Shown here: in pieces, positions 50,001 to 62,000 of the stretch | Position numbering within the stretch: position 1 is the stretch's first letter | Layout: every line of letters begins with the position of its first letter | From: Strix aluco | Taxonomy: Eukaryota > Chordata > Aves > Strigiformes > Strigidae | Assembly: GCF_031877795.1 (NCBI RefSeq) | Contig: NC_133933.1 | Location: 28,507,029-28,571,028, forward strand | DNA: 64,000 nt | Direction: 5' to 3' | Notes under the pieces: generated by a model | Told to the model about the DNA's origin: nothing | The model's database searches: none | The model's input: the letters and a program-made list of their open reading frames with translations, nothing else | Translations under genes and position numbers: made by a program

Positions 50001-53000
50001 CTTTACAGGTACATTATTATCTGAAGAATAATTTCAGTCTGAAAACTTGTACTGATTTTACTAGAATTCAATCAGAACACAATACCATGACATATTCTTG
50101 ATTTTTCATATTTTTCTCTACATAGAACTATTTTGTCTATTATCTCTCTATTTAGCCTAGAAGTAAAACATTAACTGGCACATCTGTCCTCAGAACAGGT
50201 GTACTTCCAGAAAAATAACAATGCTGAAAAGAAAATGAAATGCAAATAACGTGTAGACCTAGAAATCCTGACTTCTGGGAGTGATAACTGACGTTGAGGC
50301 GATTCAATATCCCTATGGCTTGTCTGGTAATGATTGCAATTGCAATTATTAGAAAGGGGTACTTTAATAGGTAGTTGAACTACAATATATTTTTCAATAT
50401 TTGTGAAATCTTCTCAGTTATTTTCTGCTACAGTGAACCCTTATATGGAATATCAGGCCACCTAATTTCATTGCATTTGTAGTAGAATGAAAGTGAACTC
50501 TCACAAAGATGGCAATATATTACTGGTGTGGGCAAGACAGTTTCAACTCAGGGAATTTTAATCGAATAAATGTATTGCCAATTAACACACTTAATTACTG
50601 ATTCCAGTATTGAAAGAAATAACAGCACACAAATAAGCAAACATTTGGGGAAAACATCTCAGCTTCCCTCCAGACACCTCTCCTCCCCAGTTTCTAGTCT
50701 CCAATTGCCTCTTCGCAAGCAACACCTTCAGTGAAGTGATGGGAGTGCAGGAGATTAGGGTCAGATCCTGCTCCTTGTTTTTAACTCAATTGTTTTGGCA
50801 TGGAGGAACTCACTGGCTGTAGTCCCTCTAGGGTCATATCTCCTCCTAGTCTCCTCTCAGCCCCCCTTGGGCTGCCCTCCAGCTCTTGCCCCTGCTCAGG
50901 CCACCACTGCACCCCTCAGCCCCATGCCCTGCTCAGTATGATACTTTGCTTCAGTGTTACTCCTGTCCCTCCAGCCCCAGCACTGTTTTTCCCTCATCTC
51001 AGCATTTACCGCCGCTTCTCACTCACGTTTTCAGAGGCATGACAGACACCTCTGACTGGTTCCATTTTGGCACACAGCTCTGTCCTTTGGAGCCAGCTGG
51101 ACCCAACCATGTCCAGCACAGAGCAGCCCTTACCTCCTTCCTCAGAGTCTCCCTGCAGCCTTCACCACCAACCACTTGCCTGTCAGACCCCACAGAGCTA
51201 TTAACCGCCTCTTTGACCTCGTAAGGAGTAATACTGAAGGAACTGTGGCGATATGGAGGGAGCAAACATGACTCCATAACAGCAGGGTACTCTAGCACTC
51301 CAATCCTGTGGCCTTTAAGATTAGATTCACTCCACATCTATTTTCCTATAAGTTTCAGTGAATGGGTCAAGTAATGCTTTTAAATGACTAGAACAAGTCT
51401 TCTGTCAGCAAAACTTTGTTGCTGTTACATATCATATGCTTAGCCTCTAATACACTCATCATGAGGAACTACAAAGTTGTGACTGCCAGGACCATTTAAC
51501 TCTTAGCAGAATGGTAGTTATTAAACCAACATAAACTTATTATGCTAGTCTAACAGCACTGCTCCACAAACACTAACTTTGCACTAACTGGCACATCTCC
51601 CATCGACTACTTTCATCTTCCATCGTTGTCACCAAAAATGTTTGCATAGTCACCTACTCACCCAGAGTAAAACTAATTCAGCTAAACAAAAGAGAAGAAA
51701 ATCCACCTGCCATGCTCAGAGACTGTTTGCCTTTATAAAACACTATAAATACCTTTTTTCACTACTTCTGGAAGACCATCTGGCTCACCATCTGTGTGGT
51801 CCTGACCCAGCAGATTTTGACGGATATCATCCTTCCTTTTTTTTTTGGATAAAGTCTCTGGCACAGGGGATCTTGGTTCTCCATTATCTTTCTTGTTGTC
51901 TTCATATCTCCGCCTTTTACTTGAAAGCTTCATAGTGTCTTCATCTGACCTCATCTCTTTGACAGACTGAATGCTCACTGTTAATGAGTTATCCAAATTC
52001 AGCAAAGGAGTGCTGACAGCATCACTCATTGGCTGTTTCAGCCGAGCACTCAACAAACTGACTTGTGTTTTTAGCATCTCATTTGCTTCCTCTAGTTTAT
52101 AATATTTAACAATTAAAGAGCAATATTTCTCCAAGTTCTCATTTGCTTCTCTGGTTTTCACTTCTATAGATTCCTGTAATTCTTCCAGTTTTAACTTATT
52201 TTCTTCTGTAATGACATTCTCATCAGAACCTTTCAAAGCAAAATAACATTATTCATGTAACTGACAAAAAAAGATGCATATATAAAAGTCTATAATGCAA
52301 CGGTCACACATCTTTTAATTAATTATACACGTTCTATAACTGTGCAACTATTAAAAAGTGACACCATATAGCAAAATCAGTAATAAGTTAGACATAATAA
52401 TGTATTTGCTAAATGGGGAACAAACATGCAAAATTTGAAAAGAATCCTTGACTAGTGCATGGGCAAACATTTTCCCTGTCATTTTGCAACTTCTCAACAC
52501 TTGAGTTTGTACCCCTAACTTTCTTTAAGTATCATTTACAATTCTGTGCATCTCATGAGATGAGACAAAATATAAAGAACAAAGCAGGAGAATCAGAGGG
52601 GAAAGCTTGCTGGAAAATGATAAAAGAACTTGTATACAAACTTTTTGAAGAAAAACACTCCCCTTCTTCCTTAAGTCACCTTTAACCACAAAAATTTAAT
52701 ATTTAATATTTAAAATACATATTCATAATCCAGAGTTGCCTCTGATACTTTAGGAGAAAGAAGATTAAGTAGATTTGAAAATGTTTCACACATTTGCAGT
52801 TGCACTTTACACTAGTTAAGAATCATGCTCTGTATTAGGGTTGCATATGCAAAATGGACATTTTAGGGAAAGAAAGTTTTGCAAACTGCTGCACTGCCAA
52901 GAAAGCATTAAGATTGAATCTAGATTCAATTACCTTCTTCCTTATACTTCGATGTAGTTAGATTTTTCTTCTTTAACAGTTTGTCACATTCAACTAGTTG

Positions 53001-56000
53001 TTTCTGCAACATTTCCTTTTCCTGTTCCATCTGCTTACATGATTGCATCCACAGCTGTATTTTACTGTTGGCAAATTCATTTTCCTTCTTCAGTTGAACT
53101 ATAATGTTAATATTATCAGCCTACAAAATAAGGAATGTAGTTATTACACTAGAAATATGGTTCTTACATTTAAACATTACAACATCAAACAGAAGCTCAA
53201 CTGGTATGCAATATTAGCTGTAAAGCCTGGGTGTAATGTATACTTGTTTGCTTCTTTCCGTACAACCTTATTACAGCAGCTCCCTTGCTGCAGGAGACAT
53301 GAAAGTCCTCTTACTCGATGGGTGCATACAAGGCAATTAACTCGGCAGAAAAACAAGCCTTCAAATACCAATAAGGGAGACTTACTCTCTTCAGATACAC
53401 CAGTAAGTTATGAATGTTCAGATTACTGATGTCAAGACCAGCATCCTACCTATGAGAAAACTGTATGAACTCTGAGGCAGTAGTCCTTTTTGCACCTGTT
53501 ATCACTTCATTGATGTGGCATAAGAAAGTGCTGCTTTCCAGGTAACAGATTTCAAACCAATAGTCTAAATTGTCAAGTGCACTCTCCTAGTCTGAGTCTC
53601 CTTTATTCTTCTTTTTGTCCCTAATGCATCTTATTACCACAGAAGGAAGATAACCCAGGCCTGCTTTGCAGTCTGAATTCCAGTTCAAAAATATTATGCT
53701 AAGCAGCAGCAGATCATTCCTTTCCACCCACTTCCGCTCTCCTGGGCTGCTCCCTGCTCACCTGCTCTGGTACCAAGCTGTGTGTAAATACCACACAGTG
53801 AGCGTGGCTAGAAGCCTTGTACGCTACATTTACACTACCATGGGTACTGGTTTTTGTCACTGGCACATATCCTATAGTACTATATCATTGGACTGCTGGT
53901 ATTAAACAAATTAACACCACAGTGGAGGGCCCTATGGAATAAAGAACTGTTGAGCAAGATGAACATATTGAAATTCAGTGTTTACTTGCAAGTAAACTGA
54001 ATTGACTATGTTTCTTCAAGAGAGCACTTAAAGAGATACTCATTCCTGAAGTGGGAATACAGAATTGGAGCCAGCAATCACAGACAGAAGCAGGACCAAA
54101 AAAAAGTAGATGAGAAATTAAAAAAGGGAAATTAATACAGAAATTCACTTATATAGACAATTAAACTTCACCTGTGCTACTAGAAAGCAAACAAAACACA
54201 TCCAGAACTGTTCCCAGCTACCAGTTGTTCACAGTATGTGGAGCTCATGTTCTATCTTCGCTGAGAACAGTTCTGTTGTTTAGAGAATTACACTAGTTAA
54301 TAATTGTAATGAGAATTCTGTGTAAGTTGGAATTGATGAACTCTCATGAGTCAAGAGCAATGTATCAAGACTAATGCTTAAGACAGAACATGGTATCTTT
54401 TATCATCAAAGTAATTCACAAACAGCAAATAGAGGAACTCCAAAGTCTCTTTGAGTGTATTCTAACCACGTTATAACCCAGTTGCAATGTTCAGTGTAGA
54501 CAATAGACCGCTGTGTTTAGTATCATATAAACCAATTCTAGGTGATCTCAGTCGTGGCATATGTAACAGAAATTTTTCTAATGTAGATCAATGTTTCCTT
54601 CATGCTCCATATTCTCATTAGTGAAACAAAGGCTGTATCAAAGTCAAGCCAAAGCTCCATCTGGAGTACTGGTTCCCAATCCTAAGTTTATTTTACTACA
54701 CAGTGCCTTAGGTCTCATGTAATTGGCAATGCTTACATATTTTTTTCTTACCTTAGTTTTTAGGAGTTCTCCTAAGGTTTGATTAGCTTCCTTAAGGGAA
54801 TTATTCAGTTGTTCTTTATTTGACTTCAAATTCTCAATTTCCAATTTCTGTGAGCTGATAAAGTGCTCCAGTGAATTCATCTTATCTTGACAGGCCTCAA
54901 TTTCTACTTCATTCTAGAGAACAAAAATGTGCCTAATTACTACGATACTTAAAAGGACATTGAGTTGTATTTTAAAGATGTACTTCAGAGCATATCACAG
55001 CCCACAGGAACTCCACAGCAAATTTGCTTGGTGTGTTTTAAGGAGTTTAAAACTGAAAGAGCAATTTGTCTCAAGTATACATTTTGAATACCAGAATCTT
55101 GCCTCTAAGTAGTCTGCCATTAGAAGGCCCTTATATTTTACTATAACTTGCTCTTAAATTTACTTTATATTCACAAGACTTAAAATTATTAAGAAATAAT
55201 TATAAGTAAATTGTTTGCCTGTGTCCTACTGGCTACAAACCCATATTCATACAGATATTTCTGCAGAAAAGATGATGGCTCTTTGTATACTGCATGGCTG
55301 AAAAATGCATTTCCAACAAATTTGCCCTTATATCCTAAAGCAATTAATCTTTCTTCCCCATTCATACCAGAACACAACCATTACCTGGACTAAAACATAC
55401 TGTTGCTTTCCCTTTTTCAAATGTACAGTCATAGATAAATTATATATACACTTAACACTGAGTTCTGAGGTAAATTCACCTTTCACTGCTTGCTATATTG
55501 AAAAAAGTTAATTTAACACTTTCTGAGTTCCATGGTAAGTATATCTAGAGTTTGGCAATATTGTTAGCAAAGACAATTTCTTTTTCAATAGGATCAGCAA
55601 AATTTTGTAAAATACATAGAATTTAATTAAAAACTCACAGCACCATTCTTCCCATTTTCTGATTTACCTTTCGGTTTGCTTCTGTCAGAGCATCCTGATG
55701 CTCTTTCTTTGCTTGAAGTAGTCTGTCTTTGTATTCTGATACTTCTCTTTTCATTTCACTTTCTTTTTCTTGTAGTTCTTTCTGGACCATCTCCAAACTC
55801 TTAGTCAGTTCATTTTTTTCTGACATAGTTAGATGCAGCTGAATCTGTAAACAGTAATAGCATATTCTTTGGTATTTAGAATTTTCCCAATGGAGAAACA
55901 GTTGACCCATTAAACTATTTGACTTTACATCTGAAACATCTTTGAATTTCCAAAAACAACTTGGTAAGAAAAAAGTATTTAACAGTGGCTAAACACACTG

Positions 56001-59000
56001 TAAGCAAAGAATGGAGCATCTAAACACAGAAAGCAGGAGAGGAAGCAATGGAAGGTCTTCTAAAAATAAACATTATGATCTGAGAGGTATGCCGAGCACA
56101 AGTTTGCCAACACTGTTAAATCAAGCAGCACTCCCAAAAATCAAAGCTTAACCTCTCCAAACTTTGTTCCCCTCAGAGTGACTTCAGAGGTTAAGGGTCA
56201 CTTTCCTCACCCTCTTTAAGATGACAAAGCTTTCTAAGCATTTTCATTTTGATCCACTTTTATATCTCTACTTTTTGGACAGCTAGCCTGTATTTCCATA
56301 TGGGATTTCTGAAAGTTGCAGAAATCTCTCTTCTTTTCCCACTCAAAATCCTCAACACTACAACAGAAACAAGGCCCTAGTTAAGAATTTATACATAATG
56401 TTAGCAGGACAGAAGACAGCTTAAGCTGGTTTAAACGCACAATATTGTTCACAAATAAGACCTACAGTCATCTAGATAGTAAAACAGCCTCTAAGAATTA
56501 AATATGCATAAATTAAAGACTCTAAAACTGTTTTTTTCTTGACTGACCTGAAAGTACTTTAACACTACTGAAACACTGAAAGTAGTTTAGTTTTAAAACA
56601 AACTTGAAAAATGTTACATTTTTCTATCCAACATCCTCAGTCTGATGATTGAATGCCTGTAGTAGAGAGAATTTCTTGGCACTGAAAGATTTCTAGACAG
56701 TTGGGTGCCAAGAAAACATAGTTTCAATAGAAGGAAGAAGGAAAAAACTATTCACTAATTATTCTGCCTCAAAAGAAACATTTGGAAGCAAGAACTTCTG
56801 ATACTGTATGTTAGCACAACTCCCTTGACCAACCTCCACACATTTACTGTACTTGAGCATCTGGTCTTAAACACAGAAATACTATACATGAAGTAACTAA
56901 CTTTGTTCTTTTCTGAATGCTCTTGAATAAGTTGTATTTCTTCAGCAAGCTTGTTTCTTTCTATGGTAAATTCTTCCTGTAATTTGGAAATCTTCTGTTC
57001 AGTATCACTTAGCTTCACTTGCAGCTCAGTACAACTTTCAGTCAGTTCATTTACCTGAAATTAAATTTTCAGAATTATTTTTAATACTTGTGTCATGACC
57101 TCCAAAAAAATTTTCTTATATGCAACAAGCAGTTTTTAAGATGGGTTGTTTTATTGCCGTAGCTGGTCCAACTCCAAGCAAGAGTCACAACAGGCTAATG
57201 TTGTTTTCACATGGCAAGTGTCCAATTGTTGTATCACTTTCTTTTGAGCTCTCAAAGTACTTATTCTTGATATAAAAACTCACTCACCCAATAATAATTT
57301 GTTTTTCCTCTTTTTCTTCTACAGGAAAGAGGAAACTATCCCACATTATTCAATTACTTAAACTCCTATGCTTACTTTCAAGCAACCTTCCCATTCATCC
57401 TACACAGAACAAGGCCATGCTTTCCAGCTCTGTAACATCAATGCAAACTCATGATTGCATTGAAAACATAATTTTAAAAATAGGATGTTTACTGTAAAAG
57501 TCTGAGGTCTAAATTATTTTAGGATATAATTTATTAAGGAAGTGGTAAGCCCTGAGGACACTATCCTCACTCCTAAAAAGGAAACTCTGCCCTAATGGAA
57601 ATGGTATTACCTTTTTATATAAAGTGCTCTTTTCACAAAGCGTAGATTCCAGTTCCTTCTCAAGGTCCTTATAAGACACTTTTAGAACATTCAGGATATC
57701 CGGAAAGCTTTCATTATCAGAAAAGTGTTGCTCCTTCAGCTTCAACTCAACAATCAAATTCTGCAGCCTTTTTTTTTCCTGGTGCCAACATTCATGCTCA
57801 TGTTGCATGTGTGCCAGCTGTAAAGACAGCTCCTCTGTTTCTTTCACCTGCTTTTGAAAAGCACTGTTTTCCTGCACCTTTTCATCAAGTTTTTGTTTAC
57901 AATCCATCAATTCTTGAACAAGTACATGCCTCATTTGATCCAATTTGATATTTTTATTTTTTATTTCCTGACATTCCTGTAATAGCATTGTTTTATCTTG
58001 CTCAAGACAAGCCACCTGATTAATCAAGACTTGCTTTTTTGCTCTAGCATCTGCTTCCTCCTTGCAAGAAAACTCTAATTTCGCACTTATATCTTTGAGG
58101 TCAGATTTCAGCAATACCACAATATTTTCAAACTCATCCTTGATTTTTATCTTTTCCTCCTCCTTTTCTTCTAACAGTTTTGCTGTAGTTAAGTTTGAAG
58201 ACTCTAGTTCAAGGATTCTTTCCTGCTTTTCTTTCAAATCTTTAGCCAAACACTCTTTTTGTGAGGTGAGGACGTCAATTTGTAAGTTAAAACATTTCAG
58301 CTTTTCAGTCATCTCTTCCATCTCTATTGTTAATGTTTCTTCCTCTGCTTTAGCAGTCTCTGACTGAATAATTGCATCTTCTAGATTTTTCTCTGACATT
58401 TCTAGTTCCCTTTCAAGCCTCTCTATTTTATCCAGAAGAGAGTCAGCTTTCCGTTCACTCTCTTTCAGCTTTTCAACAACATGGTGTTTTTTCTTCTCAT
58501 CGGATTCAATTTTTACTTTCAGCTTCTCAATTCCATATCGCATTTGGTCTACTTCCTTCTGGGCTGAACTGAGTCTAGCAGCAAGTTCACCTTTTTCCAT
58601 TAACAAGCCTTCCAAAGATCTGGAAAGTTTTGAGTTTTCTATTTCTGATGAACTTAATTTACTCTGCATCATTTCCAACTCTCTTATAATCAGCTCTTTC
58701 TCGTTCTTCAAATCTGCTGCTTCATTTTGGAGTTTTCCTCTTTCTAAGGTGAAAGACAGAGCATCATTTTCCAAACTTTGCAGCTTCTGCAGAAGATGAT
58801 CTTTTTCCTTTGATAATTGATTTACATCAGATTTTGCAGTCTCAAGCAGCGTGGTTTGTGTCCTCACTTCACCCTCTAACCTTCTAATGAATTCAGTAGA
58901 ATGCACCTTAGTTGACTCTAGCTCTTTTACTTTCTCTTGTAGCTGCTGATACTTCTGATCCAGTTCTTTTTTATTTTCAGACAAAATACTCAGTTCTTGG

Positions 59001-62000
59001 CCAATATGGTTTCTCTCAGCTGTGACTGAAACAATGTGCTGTTGAAAGCTTTTCAGGTTAACCTCCCTCTCCCTTTCTAATGGCTGACATTTTGCCTGAA
59101 GCATTTCAATATCATGCTCTACGAACAAGGTATGGTTCTCAATATTAACTTGCTCAGATTTTGGACTCTTCTGTTCATTTTCAGATGCAAGAAATTGTTC
59201 ATGACACTCTCTCTTGGTCATTTCTATATCATCCAATGTGTCTGCTGCATTAGACAATCTAACTGCATATAACTCCAGCTCAGACTTTATGTTCTCAGGC
59301 TCTTTCTCTAACGAGACTACTCTAAGAGACAATCGCTGCTTATTGACAGAGACTGATTCCAGTTGTTTATTTATGTCACAGTTCTCTTCCTTAACAACTG
59401 CAGTAGCTTCCTCCCGTTCTGCAAAAGCTGAGCTCTTCGGAATTGATTGTGCATTCTGAAAGTTCAGCTCTGAGTTCAACTGTTGAACTTTCATTAATAA
59501 ATCAACGTGTTTATGGCTTTCTTGTGTCTCATAGATCAGCTTCAAATTTTCAGCAGTCTGTTGTTTCACCTCCTCCTGAAAAGTTTCAGTGGTTATTTGA
59601 TTTTCACAGAAATCCCCTGCACTCAAAAACATACTACTAGTGGAAAATGACAATGCACTGGCATGGTCTGAAGGGCCGGTCATTTTTCCTGATGTATTTC
59701 CACACTCATTTTCTTCAGAAGTCTTCTCAGTATAATCTTCCATTAATCTTGCTTCAGCAGTCTCAGTTCCATTTTCACACACAGAGGTATCTCCTACAGA
59801 CATTTTCTCAATGGGGATTAGTTTAGGTTTACTGCTTTTCAGAGCTGAGTTTTCAATAAGCATCCCCAATTGATAAGGACTATTGTTTTCTTGTTCAGTG
59901 TTCTGCAAGGGTTAAGAATCAATCCGTTAAGAAAAGGAAAAGAATATATACAAGAAAAAAAACAAGGTGAGGTTTTAAAGTTTTCTTAAGCTAGTAAAGC
60001 TCCTCCTCTTAAGCAAAATAAATAGATAACATCCTTCTCTACTTCAGAAGCTGCTTTCTTATGGAAAGGATTTACACTTATGTATACACACATGCATTTT
60101 TGGCCAAAAGGTTTTAAAGATACTGAGGGAGAAATTTCAGCCATATTTACTGAAAGACTAAGTGCAAAGATATCACATACCTCCATATCTTGGAAAAACG
60201 AGTGTCCACGTGACAAAGTGAAAAATTACTAGTATCACTAATGGGGGAAAGGTTTACTGCTCACCTTCTATTAGACACCAGAGAATCTTCAAGGGACACA
60301 AGCCCAAATCCTCAAACAATCCCTCTTCCAAATTACCGCTGTCTGTCAGAGCTGGGCTGAGATTTGGCGCCAACTGATGCTCTCATTTGTAACAATAAAA
60401 ACAAGTAACTTTAAAACTTGAGGACTCCCAAAGAAGAACTGGGTCTGAAGGCAGCACCTGAATGACTTGTACAGAGTACTTCATCTTAAAAAAGCTCCAG
60501 CTACATATGGTAAGGAACAGTATTTCTTTCTTCAAGTGTCTATGCATCAGTATGGATGCTCTATATGCATTGCAAGCAACACATGCAAGTGAAAGATATT
60601 CTTCTCTGCAAGGAACAGTTGCTCAGTGTTGCACAGATGCCCAAAATGTAGAGCTTCAAGATGCTCTGTGAGAGCAGTGTTAAACTTTAATTTCTGAGTT
60701 TATGTTGACGAGGCACTGAAGGCCACTTGCACAGGACTTAATGGTCAAAACTGGAATTCTCACAAGCAGAAAATGCACCTGTTAGATTTTTTTTTTTTTT
60801 TTAAGGGGAATTAGGTCTCATACACATGCAAGAATTAAACTGATTTTCTCCATTCTAAGTGAAATTTTGATTCTGCCACTCCTTACAAGAAGCAGCAAAA
60901 TCTAGTTCACTGGTTGCACGCCATCTACAGCACTGCAAAATACCAAAAATTTGGGACTCAGCTCTATCTCTTTTGAAGGAATTCATGAAGTGAAAATTAA
61001 CTGTTCTGCTACCAGCTTGTTCTGTTCTGTTGATGGTACTGAAAGGAATTAGAGGGGTGGAAGCAGTCGTCATTTTCTTGTCCATTGGACATGGAAACAT
61101 GGGAAGTGTGTGCATCTTTGACTGTGTTAAATTGGAGATCTAAGCTTGTAAGCACAATACAGATACATACAGTGCATGCACACCCACTAACACAGCAGGA
61201 TCCACACTGACACAGACCTGAAGAAAACCCAAAAAAGTAACACAGAGTGTTGCACAACTCTAATAGACTAAACTTGTTGGTTTTGTCATCATTTGTAAAT
61301 TTTCATGATCCCTGTGATATATAAACCAGAACTAACAGTACAGATTATTTTTCTACTTTCGCTAAAGAACAGTACTGCTTCTGTGGGACACAATTTTAAA
61401 CACATTTAATTCTAAAATTTAAATTTGGCTTACTATAAATCAAAGGGTATACATAAAACTGATTTGCATGACAGCAGTTACTTACATTTTCAATATCCGT
61501 GCATAGCAGTGAATGAGAACTTAAATCAAGGACTTGTAGTTGGAGTCTTGCTGCTTCCAGCTCCAAAGACAGATTCTCAGTTTGTTTTCTTTCCGCTGCC
61601 AGTTTGCACTCCATCTCCATAGTCACATTATTCAGTTTCTGCTGCCATTCTTTCTTGTCAGATAGATTTTGCTGTTTGAGGTGATCTATTTCTTTTCTTT
61701 CAGAAAGTATAACTTTGTTCAGCTCTTGTATTTCCTCATTTTTCATATTCTCTTGAATGTGAAATTGGTCTTCGAGCACCTTGATGGCCTTCTCATATGT
61801 TTGACAGAGCATCTGAAGTTCTTCAATTCTACTCTCAAGGTTAGATTTTCTAGGAGTAATACTCCCGGGCTCTCTAACAGAGTCCAATTTGTGATCAATA
61901 TGACAATTCTCAACCAAAACTTTTGTTGCATCTTCTGGAATTATTTCTGCAGAACGCTCCAGCTGATTCATTTCCTCTGTCCATTTGCATGTACCACTGT

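Noticed and set aside
58062-59640. + strand ORFs over the CENPF large exon
   Set aside because: Antisense shadows: codon bias of a Glu/Lys-rich coiled coil leaves the opposite strand open.
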